NCBI RefSeq assembly: GCF_949987535.1
Contig: NC_080077.1
Coordinates: 35,057,389-35,121,388, forward strand
Length of the DNA stretch: 64,000 nucleotides
Origin: Balaenoptera acutorostrata
Taxonomy: Eukaryota > Chordata > Mammalia > Artiodactyla > Balaenopteridae
Direction: 5' to 3'
Positions 12,599 through 24,822 of the stretch are shown here, one piece after another. The translations under genes and the position numbers were made by a program. Within the stretch, counting starts at the first letter, position 1. Every line of letters begins with the position of its first letter. A model generated the notes under the pieces. The model did not search any database and had not been told where the DNA came from. It worked only from the letters and a program-made list of their open reading frames with translations.

Positions 12599-12616
12599 AA
12601 AAGAAGGTACAACTTT
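12599..12616 (+). repeat. Target-site duplication, right copy, of the twin-primed L1
   Basis: Identical to the 18 bp at 11590-11607 and directly after the poly(A) tail. The first A residues cannot be separated from the tail. Confidence 0.9.
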
Positions 12617-14554
12617 ACCTTGAAGGACATGCAGAGTTCGGAACTTGGTAATGTGGCAGAAGGGTGTAGTTTATGTTCCATTAGAGTATGTCTAGTTCAT
12701 CTTTGCTTGGTACAGCACCTAGCACATTTTTTTACTCGAAGACGATAAATAAAATGTAGTTGAAGTCAGAGCGTGGGTCTGACCCCAAAAGATACAGGGA
12801 ATGGATTATGAACCGCATTCCGCCCTTACCTACACATGGAGGGAAGATTGCTGGCATACAGGAAAAGATGATGGCAGTTGTTTTTTGTAGGGTCTGAACC
12901 TGTCGCTTTCCTTCTCATATGAACTAGGGAGGGTGACTTTTTGTTTAGCATGAATTTTCTTCTCACTTGAAAAACAATCTTGATTTAACTAATATGTTGT
13001 ATTCTATATTTTTTTGCGTATATCAGTTAAAAATCAGATCTGACGGTCTCATTTTAGTATTTTTATATTAGAAGCAAGGACATTTGGGAAGTGGAAAACA
13101 TGACATATTAATACTTTCGTTAGTTGGTGGTGAAAAGCCATGGAATTTCTAGCTTGAGTCCTTCAGCATTCTGCTTAATACCACACACTATTGATTTTTA
13201 ACTAGTTTTCATAGCACAGCTGCCAGACTCTTGAATTCATATAAAGGTCCTTTTTCTTAATGGTGACTTGAAGATCCCTTTTCTTTGCTTCCATTGTGAA
13301 AACTAGTCAACCTGACAGGAAATTTAGAGTTATCTTGGAGAATTCAATTTAAACATTTATGTTTTATAAAATCTAAACTATAATAAAAGTCTAAGAATGC
13401 ATGGATAAACCACATAGAAATTTCCCCCAACTGCCCTCACGTCGCTAGGAAAGCACCTGCAGTCAGTCAGGGGATACCAAATGTTTCAAATATGGAGGAG
13501 ATCCCAGATGTTGCATATCTAAAAATGTTACATTGCTACCCTTGAGTATGATAAAAGGAACATTTGGAGTCTCCTCTCATCCATAGTAGCTACTTGTAAT
13601 TCGGGTGATTCAAGGTACAAGATGTCTGGTACATTTTTAAATTCTAAATGAGCAAAAGGATACTGGAGGTCCTTATTTCAGATAGTATATTATTACTGAA
13701 ACTCTGTTCTATCCACTTTTGTGTACCATAATTACAAATACTTTTTGCTATTAATTTTCTCCTCCTCTGAGTTTCCTTATGCTACTTGATGAAAATGGTA
13801 GAGTGTAGCACTTGTCTTGCCCGAGTGGTTATTTTCATGCTATTTATTTTCTTGTTTGTTTTAAAAATGGAAATGCAATGAGAGTTCTTTCCCAAAGGAT
13901 TTCTGAGTGTGTTTGCATTGGTGAGTCACGCGTAGAGCTCTACCTAATGTTTAGCAGTTGAATTGCTGGTCACTGTTTTTTTGGAGTGTGTCTTTGGGGA
14001 TTTTGCTTTTGTTGAAGCTTTCTTCTTAAGAATTTGAGAAAGATCAAAGAGGAAGCAGAATGATTTGCATGCCGAATAATTCTTTCTGTTGAACTCTAGG
14101 GAATTTGATTTCAGAGCACTATATTTTCCTTCTGAGCCTCTTAATTCTGTTCTCTTGGGGTTTGTGATAAATGTAATTTGCGTTCCTTTGTTCTAAAGGA
14201 TATATATCAACTTCCCAGACTAACAGTTTGGGACTAACTGATTTATATTCCCCTCCCTGCTCATTCTTTTTCTTTCTCTTACCTACCCCAAACCAAAAAG
14301 GAAGCAATGAAGTCAATTTGTAATTTCATTGAAAAATCAGCTAGCAGCCTTTATTGAGTATTTAAAATGGTAAGTAATAGACACCAGGAAATTACAAAGA
14401 AACCTCAGACATAGTTTCAGCTCTCAAGCAATTTATAATTTAATTAATTGTATAGGAAAATGTAGAATTCTTGAATATTTTGACAGAGTTTTGACTTTGA
14501 TTTTGGTCACATTTTTAATTCCATAGGAGGGAAAAAATAAGATCCCCTAACAAA

Positions 14555-14590
14555 TAGAAAATATACCAAAAAAAAAGAAAATATACCAAT
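14555..14590 (+). repeat. Short tandem duplication (AGAAAATATACCAA)2
   Basis: The 14-base unit AGAAAATATACCAA occurs twice, separated by an A-run. It was probably created by slippage in an A-rich stretch. Confidence 0.75.
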
Positions 14591-15849
14591 GGGTATTTAC
14601 CAAATTTATTAAGCACTATTTTGGTAAATAATGTTGTACTATAGCGTCTTATACCATTATAAACAGAAGCTCTATAGCTGACAGATTGAAATCAGTCATC
14701 AAGTCAGAGAGATACTTCATAGTGTTCAGTGGTACAATGTGTATAGATGGTGGTATAAGTATTGTGGTGGGACATGACTTGAGTTTCTTCCACTTTCCCA
14801 CCACTTCATCTTCTTAGAGAGTCGATAATAGCAGGCTTCCCAACCAGTGTATGACTGACAGGTGAATTTCAGTGTTTAGCTTTTTGTAGTTAACATAAAC
14901 TATTTGCCAGTTAGATGTTCACATCTTTTTAAAAGCTAGCTAATACACATTCCGCTTACTAGTAAAATGGCATCAGGAACTTGACTTACTAAGTACAAAT
15001 TAGGAAATACACAGAAACAGAAAACACTCATGAAATGTTAGGTAGAAGTTAAATATTAGGTAAATCAGTCAAAACCAACTTGTTCAACAAAGTCTATCAT
15101 ATTACCGTAGAAAGCACTTTTCTTTCCAGCTGGGTTAATATAAATCATGTTATTTCCTTTTCTGAGAAACATTTAGTCTAGTAAGAAATAAAAACAATTG
15201 TAAGGTCAACACAAATAAGTACAGGTAAACATTTATGTTTTGTTAGTCCTCAGCATGGATTTTATTTAGTTCATAGTTACTAGTTTTTATAAAAAAGAAA
15301 AAAAAATTGTACCATTTTAGTGTTAACAGTGAGGATTTGGAGACTAAGGACTGGACAGAGGTTAAATAATTTTGGGAGTGTATGTGCGTACATAAATCCA
15401 TAAGAACCTCTCCTTATACAGCTTTCTCTTAGCTCTGATGTTTGTTTTTAGAGAAGTGGCCTACAGAGGTGGTCTGATCTCTTATGGGCTATAGGGACAG
15501 GATTACATTTAACTTTAGGATATAATTTGGAAGATAACTTTGTTTTGCTCTCCATTTCCTGCTTTCTGACCCCTAAACCAAGAACATATTTTGTTGTCTT
15601 TTCTGCAGTGTTGTGCAATTCGAAATCAGATTCAGTTACAATGGCATAGAATCTGTTCTTGTGTTAAGGCAACAAAGAAACTGCAAATGAATGAACCTGT
15701 ACGCTTGTTAGAAAGAAATTTTACCCACATGGTTATTTACTTCTTCCTAATTGCCACTGGCATTTTCTGTCCTCTTCATATGCATATGGAAGAAACCATT
15801 GCTATTCTCATGTTACCATGTTACTCCCTCCAGTGACTTTCCTTCACAT

Positions 15850-16440
15850 TAAGGAAAAAGAAAAATTACAGCACTTTCCTGGTCCAAAAGGCTTTAAATG
15901 AAATATGCCCTGGGTACCACTCAAAACTTATTTCCTATCACTCACTGCCTTCCTTAATCCACAGCAAGCATACTGACTCTTCCAAGCATACTCCTGCCTT
16001 AGGGCTGTTACACTTGCTGTTTCCTCCACCTGAACTTTCTTCGTTCCCTCAAATACATGTATAATTTCACATTCTTATCTCATTCGGGTTTCTCTCATTT
16101 CTTCCCAAAATACCTAAAGGCCAAATGATAGTTATTTTCTAGTACAGAAGAAAATTCATTGATTTTGTTTTACAATTTTTTGCTCCAGAGTTATTTAGCT
16201 CTAAGTTTTCAAAAGATCTTCATGTAACGCCTACCATTACTATGTGCAGAGCAAATATTTGTACAAGACAGTGGTCTCAAATACACTCACATTGTTGGGT
16301 GAAATACAGCAGATAGAAATATGAATGTTATTTGACTGCTTCTTTAATTTTCCAAATTTTATTACATATCCTTTGGGTGCTTAGCACTTTCTTTACCTTT
16401 AATGCCATTGCTTTTATCCATATCACCATCTTCTTTTTAC
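15850..16440 (+). mobile_element. L2 fragment (5' part, split by L1)
   Basis: The diverged text includes CAAGCATACTCCTGCCTTAG and GCTGTTTCCTCCACCTG. These match the L2 stretch normally reading 'GCCTCAGGGCCTTTGCACTGGCTGTTCCCTCTGCC'-like, split here by substitutions. The element seems to resume after the L1 insertion at about 16790. The family call is by memory of the L2 consensus. The region from about 16150 is less certain. Confidence 0.55.
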
Positions 16441-16490
16441 TGTACTTTTTACTTTTTTTGAATTAAGAAAATTTTTTGTGCCGATACTTA

Positions 16491-16765
16491 ATTTCTTTAT
16501 TTTTTATTGAAGTATAATTGATTAACAATATTATATTAGTTTCAGGTGTACAACATAGTGATTCAATATTTTTATAGATTATACTCCATTTAAAGTTATT
16601 ACAAAATAATGGCTATATTTCCCTGTGCAGTACAATATATCCTTGTTGCTTATTTATTTTATACATAGTGGTTTGTATCTCTTAATCCCATACCCCTATC
16701 TTTCCCTCTCCCCACTCCCCACTGGTAACCACTAGTTTATTCTCTATATCTGTGAGCTTTTTACT
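16491..16765 (-). mobile_element. L1 3'-end fragment, older cetartiodactyl-type
   Basis: Plus-strand text TTTATTGAAGTATAATTGAT followed by TTTCAGGTGTACAACATAGTG and the C-rich CCCCTATCTTTCCCTC region is the reverse complement of an L1 3' UTR of an older type than the full-length copy. It is truncated to about 270 bp and sits inside an L2 fossil that continues on both sides. Confidence 0.75.
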
Positions 16766-16789
16766 TCACTAAAAGTGCTCACTGGTCTC

Positions 16790-17230
16790 CCCACATCAGC
16801 ACTTGCCTCCTCCAGGTCAGTCTTCGCACAGTAGTAGACAGACTGACTATATCACACAAAGTAAGTCAGTGTATGCTCTTCCCATTCTCATGGCTTCTTG
16901 TTCATGCAGTATCAATCCCAGATGTCTCATCGCAATCTCTAAGGCCCATCATCATCTGGCTCTGCCCACCTCTCCAGTCCAGATTCTCCTTTGCTCACCG
17001 AACTCTAGCAAAACTGGCCTTCTTTCACTTGCTTTAACGTGCTATGCTGTCTTCAACCTTAGGGCGTAGGTGTTTTCTGTCTGCAGTGCCTCTTCACAAG
17101 TCTTCAGTATATTACTGCATTCCTAACGTCTGCCTCCACCGCTAGATTAAGTCAAGGACTCTTCCTTTTTGCTTGTTTACTATTGTATTTCTATAGCCAG
17201 CACCATGGCCAATACCCAGCAGATATAATC
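16790..17230 (+). mobile_element. L2 fragment (3' part)
   Basis: The text includes GCCCATCATCATCTGGCTC, ACTGGCCTTCTTTCACTTGC and, at the end, AGTCAAGGACTCTTCC and AGCACCATGGCCAATACCC. Both order and wording follow L2 on the plus strand. It is heavily diverged, as expected of an ancient LINE. Confidence 0.6.
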
Positions 17231-17379
17231 AAATAATTCAAAAAATAGCATAGATTGTAAAGTGCCATATCAATGACATGGTCTTCATGTGTAGAACAGA
17301 GGAGAACAGCTTCATCCTTGACTTTAGTGGTCAGGGAATGAGCTGATGAAGAGGCAATGTTCCATCTTACCATTGATGG

Positions 17380-17905
17380 ATGGGTAGAGGCCTAACTGTG
17401 GAGCAATTTGAATGCCAGACTAAGGAATATAAATTATTATGTCATTTGATCTGGGAACTTTTGGGAGTTTTGTGGTAGGTTACTCATGTATTCATATCTG
17501 TCTCAGAGAACTAGGATGAGAGATGATTTGGAGAATGATGAGTTTGCAGGGAGTAAGTTTAGGGGACTCTAAAAATCTTAAAAACTTGAGATGGTAAGGC
17601 ATCCTTGAGGGGGATTGTGATGGAAAGGGCAAGTCAAGGTTGAGAGATAATGGTGGAGATATTGTTAAGAATATTGTGAAATGACAGGGGAAAGAATAGT
17701 CAGCCTGGGATACTAGGTGAAATATGGTATTACGGACAAAAATTTGGAAGGCCTGTAGAAGAACTTATTTGAGAGTATAGATGGTAATTTTAGTTGTAAA
17801 CTCTTGATTGGGGTACTGGAGAGACAGGTTTTAAATCTTTAGGCACGTGGGAAAGGCTTCAACTAGTTGAAGGTTATTAAACGGGGATTCAACACAAGAT
17901 AAATT
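17380..17905 (-). mobile_element. Possible L2 upstream-region remnant
   Basis: Purine-rich text with GGAACTTTTGGGAGTTTTG, GGTTGAGAGATAATGGTGGAG and ATATTGTGAAATGACAGG resembles minus-strand L2. It is strongly diverged. Confidence 0.4.
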
Positions 17906-20900
17906 AAACAGTAGATAGTGTATAGAAATTCTTCGTATTTTGTAAGCTTCCATTTCATTGTCTTTAGCCAATATCATCAGAATTTTTCATGTTGTTAAAC
18001 TTAGGATAAAAGCAGATGTATGCAGTTAAGTGGAAAATTTAGAAAGAGAACCCTGACATGATTAAATATAATGTCTGTCTTTATTCCTGACATTATTCAT
18101 ATATAAAAACACATGTGAGATATATCATGTGTAAACATTTTTTCCCCTGCTGCTTGATGTAGATTCCTGGTTGGATTTGAGACTATCTGTTAAGTGGAAA
18201 TCTTTTTCCTGTTCTCTGTAAAAACTTTTTACTTCATAGAAACAAAGCAAGCTCTCCAAAGACTTCACTTTCTCTGCTCTTCAGAATTTGAGTGCCCCCC
18301 ATGCTCCTAGACATGTCTTTTTCTTACATCAATTTTTTAAAGCATTGGAAGGGGGGAGGTTTTCTTTCTAAGACTTTTGTCCAACAGCATTTCTCAATCC
18401 TCAAAGAATGTCATTCACTGCAGCGGGTCATTTAAAAATATTTACTTAAGGATAGATAAAGAGTTCCCACCTGCCATAATTGTTCTATGTTAAACCCCCC
18501 CACCAGGTTTGACATTTCTTCGTATTGTGCAGGATTGTTGAAAAGTAGTTACCATGACCAGACTGGCTGATGCATCACAATGATGAAAAGCGGGGTGTTT
18601 GGGATTCAACATGGATGGTGGAAATGCAAGATGTCAGCGGAGCTGTATATTAAAGAGAATTTGAATTGGAAACCGAATCCCAATCTGCCACTGGGAACAT
18701 TTTGATCATTTTGATTTATTAAACTTTTATAACAGCATTCAGATGGAGCAGAATTAAAACCTTTTAGTCTTGGATAGTTTATGGTACACCAACCACTGTG
18801 TAACTGGTATCATTTTTGAAGGTTCTCTTAGCATTCAGTGAGGAAGGAAAAGAATGGGTAGGTGAGAGATTTATTTTAAAAGGCAGTTTTGACAAATATT
18901 CTTGCATTTAACTTTTAATCCTTGTCTTTTGTTTGCATTGTGTCAAGGATGAAAACACATCTTGCAGTTTCAACCTACTAAGTACATTAAAGTTCTGATT
19001 TTTACTAATAAGTATATTTGAAACTCTGATTAATAGTTTTCAGATTAAAGTATTGCATTTATGTACATATCATAGGCTGTCTTTTCTTTTTGGCTTGTGT
19101 GCTTTTGCACTCAGAGGCATCTATATCTGTCTATATCTGTTTGTGTTTCTGAGTCTTATGAATAAATATTCAAGTAGAAATACTAATGCAATTCTGAAGC
19201 CTAACTTGCAAAACAAAACAAAACAAAATAATGTATTTTCCTACAATTATTGGAATTCTGTATCTTGGATTTTTAAAAAATCATCTTTCGGCATCAGTAA
19301 GCATTGGTATTCTTTCCTGAACTGTGGCTCTGTAATAAAGAGAATTCAATTACTATTAGAGAGGCACTGTAGGTTAAAGGCATTACAGGTTCACACTTGG
19401 TTTTGCAGCTGGGAGAGGGTACTTAGCTGTGAATCAAGAATGATGCAAAAGATGGATGAGACAGAGTTCAAGGAGCAGTAATGTGAGGGTCCAGGACTAT
19501 CGTTTCAAGCTGTCTGTGCAGCAATGATGGATGGTTTGGTGGCAAGAAGTAATAATACCAGATGATGAAAGGTGCATCTCAGCCTCTTGAGCCACAGCAT
19601 ACCAGCTACCTGTTGGAGTTCTGCGGCATAATGATTCCTGATTTGCAACCAAATGGTTTTGCTGCATTTAGCAACCCAGATTTTTGGCAGCTCTGAAGGA
19701 AGCAAGTAGAATATCAAACACTCCTGACATTGTAAATTTAATTACCTCATATTTATGCATAGTAGTTGTTAACGGGATCTTATAAGCTATGCTAATATGG
19801 TAGGTAATTTGTTACCTCCAGAAATCACTTTCCATGTGTCTTCTGATCATTATCATGAAACATGATAAATGATCTAGCCCATGAGGTATAAATGAAAATG
19901 AAATGGATAATTGGATTCTATGTCTAAATTGTGGCTGGAATAGTCACAGCAATTATAATTGAATTTATCCCATAAAAATGTGTTTGGCAATATATTAGGG
20001 ACCTTTCATCATCTTGAGCCTATGGTGTTACATGAAACTATTCTTAAGATACTTATAAGAAGTTTATCACAATTATTTTTTAAAATTCTCCAACACTTTA
20101 AATTTTCTCTTTTCTTGCTTTACTTGCCTATATTTTTAAAGTACTATCTTGTTTATCTACAATGGGTTTAACCAACTGATACTGATAATCTTCTTTTGAT
20201 ACTGAAAATAAAGTGTTCTGTTGTTGCCAATGCCTTGATTGTATGACTTAGCAACAGTGCAGGATACAGTTGAAACTGTTTTTATGAATACCTTTTGTCA
20301 TTAGCAGCACATTTCTTTCTGCTGGGTGTTAGAACTATACCTTCTTGCTGAATGTGTGTGTTTTATTTGATTCCTATAAGAGAATTTCTCTGAAATACTA
20401 AAATAAAATAGAGTTTGTTTCAAATATCATCAGACTTCTATTCTTTCTCTCTCACTTCTTTTCAATTCACTTTAAATAACAAAAATATTATTTTACTATA
20501 AACATTAAAAACTCCAATTTATTCATTGATTTGATTAACATTTTTGAGCAGTGACCATAGGCTGATCATTGTAATTTTTACTAATAAAAATAACAGACAC
20601 ATGATCTTTAGGGTCTTATAATTCTATATGTAGCTATGGGGATATCTAAGTCTTTAAATTATAACTTATTATTATACTTCTTCTGTGTGCATGATAATAC
20701 TATAATCCCTTTCTCTTTTCTAGTTTTTTTCCCATGATGGTCCAAGAAGCCAATAAAACTTATGTTTATGCCTCTCCTTTTAATTTCCAACTAAAAAATA
20801 ACAATTCCAGATGTAGTTAATAAGAAGTACATGGAAATTAAAAAGTTATCTGTAAATGTGACTTTTCTTTTGACTGAAATATGTCAATAAGGAGAGCATG

Positions 20901-21129
20901 TCCCTAGGGATTTGTTTCTCCTCTTGAATTTTTGTGCCTGAAATTACTTCGCTTTCCTTTTATGCTGGTAGTCAGTGTAGCTTAGCACCAACTCATAAGC
21001 TTATTTTAGTAACTGGTTGAAGTAAAAGGGGATGGTGAACATGGGTAAGCCATTTATTCTTCTTTCTAGGTGAATGTAAATTTAATAAATCAGAATATAA
21101 ATATTCAGTATAACCTGTAATTAAAGCAC

Positions 21130-21340
21130 CCATTTGTAATAATTTTACACTGTGTCAGGTGCTGTGATATATGGCTTACATGCATTATTTCTCTAATTTC
21201 ATATTAACAACTTTTAACATATGCATTTTACCCATAGGGAACCTGAGGCTGATTGGTAAAGTTGCTCAGATCAGATGGCCTTTAGGGGCTGACCCCAGAT
21301 TGTAACCCTAGTCTAACTCCAGAGCTCATACTGTTTTCAC
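21130..21340 (-). mobile_element. MIR SINE fragment
   Basis: GTGTCAGGTGCTGTGATATA, TACATGCATTATTTCTCTAA, CATTTTACCCATAGGGAACC, TGAGGCTGATTGGTAAAGTT and CCAGAGCTCATACTG follow the complete MIR order on the minus strand. Confidence 0.8.
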
Positions 21341-21444
21341 CTCACCGTGGCAACAATATGCTATGCCATGTGCTATACTGCTTGACTACTGTTTTTAACT
21401 GCATCCTGCCCTGATAAGTAGTGTGATACCTATAACCTATCATT

Positions 21445-21690
21445 TTATACCAGTGATTCTCAACAGAAGAACAGGGAATGTATGACACTTTTAAAATAAA
21501 ATACAGGGTATTTTAAAAACTGTGACCACCACACATATCCCTATCCTAGATTCTGATGTACTAACATAAACATTTGTGTGCATTCATGTTCACATGTCAA
21601 ATTGTACATGCTCACTCAACCTAGATTTCAGCAAGCCTAGGAGGGCTTTGTTAGAATCTAGGCAGAATCTTGCACATCTGTGGTTTATGA
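21445..21690. mobile_element. Possible hAT-type DNA transposon fossil
   Basis: It begins CCAGTGATTCTCAACAGAAG, resembling the MER5-like terminal 'CAGTGGTTCTCAA' motif. The interior is not clearly matched. Confidence 0.3.
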
Positions 21691-22948
21691 AAAGCTAGGA
21701 AACTATTCTGATATTCCTTCTGCATTCTTCTTCCCCTCTTCCCTGAACATTCTTCTTGGATTTTACATCAAGAATTATGAACTGCCTCTGTAGCTGTACA
21801 AAACTTTGGAAATATTTTACATCTCTAATAAGATTCTCTGGATTTTAAAGCTTCCTTGATTGTGGAAAAAATAAATTATTCAAAATTCAATAGACTGTCC
21901 TCTTTCTGAGGGTACAGTGCTTGGTAGTAAAAGAAAGTCCATCAGCTCTTATCCTTAATTTCATAAGAATATTAAAAACTTCAGGCAGCTTCCTGGATGG
22001 CACTCAGCAAGGTGGGTTTTTCTTTGGTCTAGTCATCTTTGATCAAGTCAGATGAAAATCTCAGACTCTTAGTCTTGTTCATATTTTTAAAAATTTCTTT
22101 CTTTATAGACTACCTCTATCATCTTATCATTTTTAGCTTGGTGAAGTAGGACTTAGAAAACTTTTAATGTATGCTCTGGAGGAAGTTTTCTCCTCCACTT
22201 ACTCTATTTTTATATTCAAGGTAGGGATGTGCTCTGAGTAGCTCTTCACATTGAAAGTCAAATCAGGAACCAGATTCTCTTTTTTGAGTTATTCACTTGC
22301 AGGGTAGCTCCATTTCTGTGTTTGCTGAGTAAAAATCCAGAGAGATGCTATGAGATGGGCTCACAGAGTTTTTCTTTGAACTAACAGTGACAATGCAATC
22401 GAAGTTCAAATAACGTCAAGACACTAATGACCTAAAATTGGCATGATTCCAGAATAATGTTAAGTAACAGTAAATTTCAATAGAGAGATGCTATGGGAAA
22501 TGTGTAAACTGTGTAAAAGTAGTATATCATATATAGATGAATTCAAATAAGTAATTCTCAAGAACGTATAGTTAAAAGCAGAAAAAGTTCACTTGATGCT
22601 TGTGTATAATGTAGTCACCACATAATACGTTTTATTGTACAAAGGTGACTATAGAACTCAACTGCTCCCTCCAAGATGAACTTGACTCCTCTTAAAAGCA
22701 GAAAGATTTTAATGCCTAAACTTTTGCAGATAAACATACCTCTTGTTTCTTTTGAACTCAGAGATTCTTACATTTTACAAGCCAAAAGAGCTGGTACAAT
22801 GATGTATATACGGAAAAAGACATAAACTAGTCTTTGTGAGTGATTCAGGAATTTTCAAGAGAAATTTTGACCTAATTAGATTTTTGCCATAAATAGTGAC
22901 TTTAAATTTCAAATCTCAGGATGAGATTCTAATTGTATTGTGTTGAGT

Positions 22949-22971
22949 TGTGTGTGTGTGTGTGTGTGTGG
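22949..22971 (+). repeat. (GT)n microsatellite
   Basis: About eleven GT units, perfect apart from the ends. Confidence 0.95.
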
Positions 22972-23039
22972 TGACATGGGGGTTTCTGGGCAGGAGTCTG
23001 GGACCAATTAGATACAGAGCCACCTTTCTCTTTACTTAT

Positions 23040-23640
23040 TTTTTAATTTCTTATTTAAGTAGAGTGTAGATATGCAGAAAATTGTGCATTGAATATACAG
23101 CTTGAGAAATGTATGGCTTGATGAATTTTCACAAACTAAATATACCCAGAATCCACATCAAAAAATAGAATATTACCAGCAACCCAGAAGCCCCCGTCAC
23201 TCGCCTGCAGTCACTAACCCAACTGCTCCAGAGTAATGATTGTCCCTGGTTTCTAATAGTAATAAATAACTTAGGTAAATGGAATTCTACAGTTTATACT
23301 CTTTCGTCTGGCTTCTCTCTCCAGCATTGTGAAATTCATTCATATTGTTGTATGTATCTGTAGATCATTTGACATCATAGTTGTAAAATATTCTATCTTG
23401 TGAATGTGCTACAATTTATGCATTTTACTGATGATAGGCATTTGACTTTTAAGGAACAGTTGTACTCATTTTGGGGGAGCATCTACCTGGAAGTGGAATT
23501 GCTAGGTAATAGCATATGCTTAGGTTCAGCTTCAGTAGGTATAGCGGTTTTTGAATTTACTGTATCAATATATACTCCACCTTTCAGCTTGAAAGTTCTA
23601 GTTGTTCCATGTCCTCACCAACACTAGATATTATCCTACC
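23040..23640 (-). mobile_element. Old L1 (L1M-type) 3' region
   Basis: Plus-strand text TTGATGAATTTTCACAAACT, ATTACCAGCAACCCAGAAGC, CTCTTTCGTCTGGCTTCTCT and GGAAGTGGAATTGCTAGGTA matches the reverse complement of an ancient mammalian L1 in order. It ends TGTCCTCACCAACACTAG. The open frame at 23400-23627 lies in it and is not a gene. Confidence 0.75.
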
Positions 23641-23679
23641 TTAAATTACCTTTTTATGTTCATTCTTTCCTTTGTTCAT

Positions 23680-24135
23680 AAATGCATTTATTCAACAATC
23701 ATCGATTGCCTAATGTGCTAAGCACTGAAGTCTGAAGTCACAGACTTAAAGACAATATAAAATGTTTGTCTTTAAGGAGCTCGATAACTAAAGAGAGAGA
23801 GAGAAAAATATAAATGAATCTCTTACAAGAAAAGGTACATTTATTTCAGGCTAGAGAGCGTGTGCTGAGGAAGGCTTCTCAGAGGCAGTGATAAATGAGC
23901 TGGGAGTTTTGCTAGGTCTATAAATGGTAAAAGAGCACTTCAGGCAGCATATAAATGGTGAAGGTAGATGAACACAAAAGAAAATTTTCCCATAGAAAAT
24001 ACAAGTTGTTATATATGAACATGCGATTGGAATTGGAGAGCGGTAAGACGTGAGGCTGGACAGGTAAGCAGAGGACAGATCATGGAAGAGCAGTATTTTT
24101 ATGTTAAGAAATTTGCAACTTTCATCAGAGTTTTC
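23680..24135 (-). mobile_element. L2 3'-end fragment
   Basis: TTTATTCAACAATCATCGAT, GCTAAGCACTGAAG, AGGAGCTCGATAACTA, GGCTTCTCAGAGGCAGTGA, CACTTCAGGCAGCATATAAA and AGGACAGATCATGGAAGAG follow minus-strand L2 from its 3' end. Confidence 0.75.
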
Positions 24136-24144
24136 CTTCAACCT

Positions 24145-24690
24145 CTTAATAAGACATAATTTTCCATTTATCTACTGCTGCATAATTAAATACCCCAAAA
24201 CTTACTGGCATAAAACAATAACCATTTTATAATGCTCACAGCTTCTGGGAACCAGAAATTCAGAAACGCACAACAGGGGTGGGTTTTTCCTGTCCCAGGA
24301 TGTTTGCATCCTCAGCCAGGAATACTCAAATTGAACAGCTGAAGGTGACTCAGACTCCTGGAGGTGAGAATCATCTAGAAACTTCTTCATGCACATGTTT
24401 GACACCTGGACTGGAATAACTCCACCAGCTAACTGAACTTTTAACGTGGTGGCTCAGGGCTCCAAGAGCAAATAGTCCAGGTTCCATTGAACAGAGGGGA
24501 AGCTGCGTGGTCTCTTGTGACCTAGCCTCAAGTCTCATTCCACCACTCCCACTGTGTTCTATATATTTAGGCAGGTCCAATATCACCCAGACTCAAGAAG
24601 ACAGAACATGGATGCAACCTCTCAAAAGGAGGGTTTTCAAAAAATTTGTGGCCGTGTTTTCAAATCACCACAGTAACTATGTTATTTTAT
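24145..24690. repeat. Ancient interspersed repeat, family not named
   Basis: It starts TTATCTACTGCTGCATAATT and CCCCAAAACTTACTGGCATA, then GACCTAGCCTCAAGTCTCAT near 24519. This order is common to a dispersed mammalian element that I recognise but cannot name. The short open frames inside are chance. Confidence 0.5.
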
Positions 24691-24735
24691 GTTTTTTAAA
24701 AAAATTTTCCTGTGTGTTATCTATAGTACTGTGAT

Positions 24736-24822
24736 AATCACAAAAACTAATATTTTTTTCCCCTAGCCATTCTGCCTGTAATCACAGAAACTAGTATTTT
24801 TTTCCCTAGCCATTCTGCCCGT
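24736..24822 (+). repeat. 43/44-bp tandem duplication
   Basis: Copy 1 (24736-24779) and copy 2 (24780-24822) are adjacent. They share AATCACARAAACTARTATTT, then CCTAGCCATTCTGCC, with only a few differences. It is a clean head-to-tail duplication. Confidence 0.95.

Noticed and set aside
19053..19481. 142-residue open frame on the plus strand
   Set aside because: Composition is that of intron sequence. There is no recognisable domain, no splice context and no start context, and it is consistent with chance.
18590..19720. Possible conserved noncoding element or enhancer
   Set aside because: The stretch is less repeat-like than its surroundings, but conservation cannot be judged from one sequence. 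A multi-species alignment would decide.
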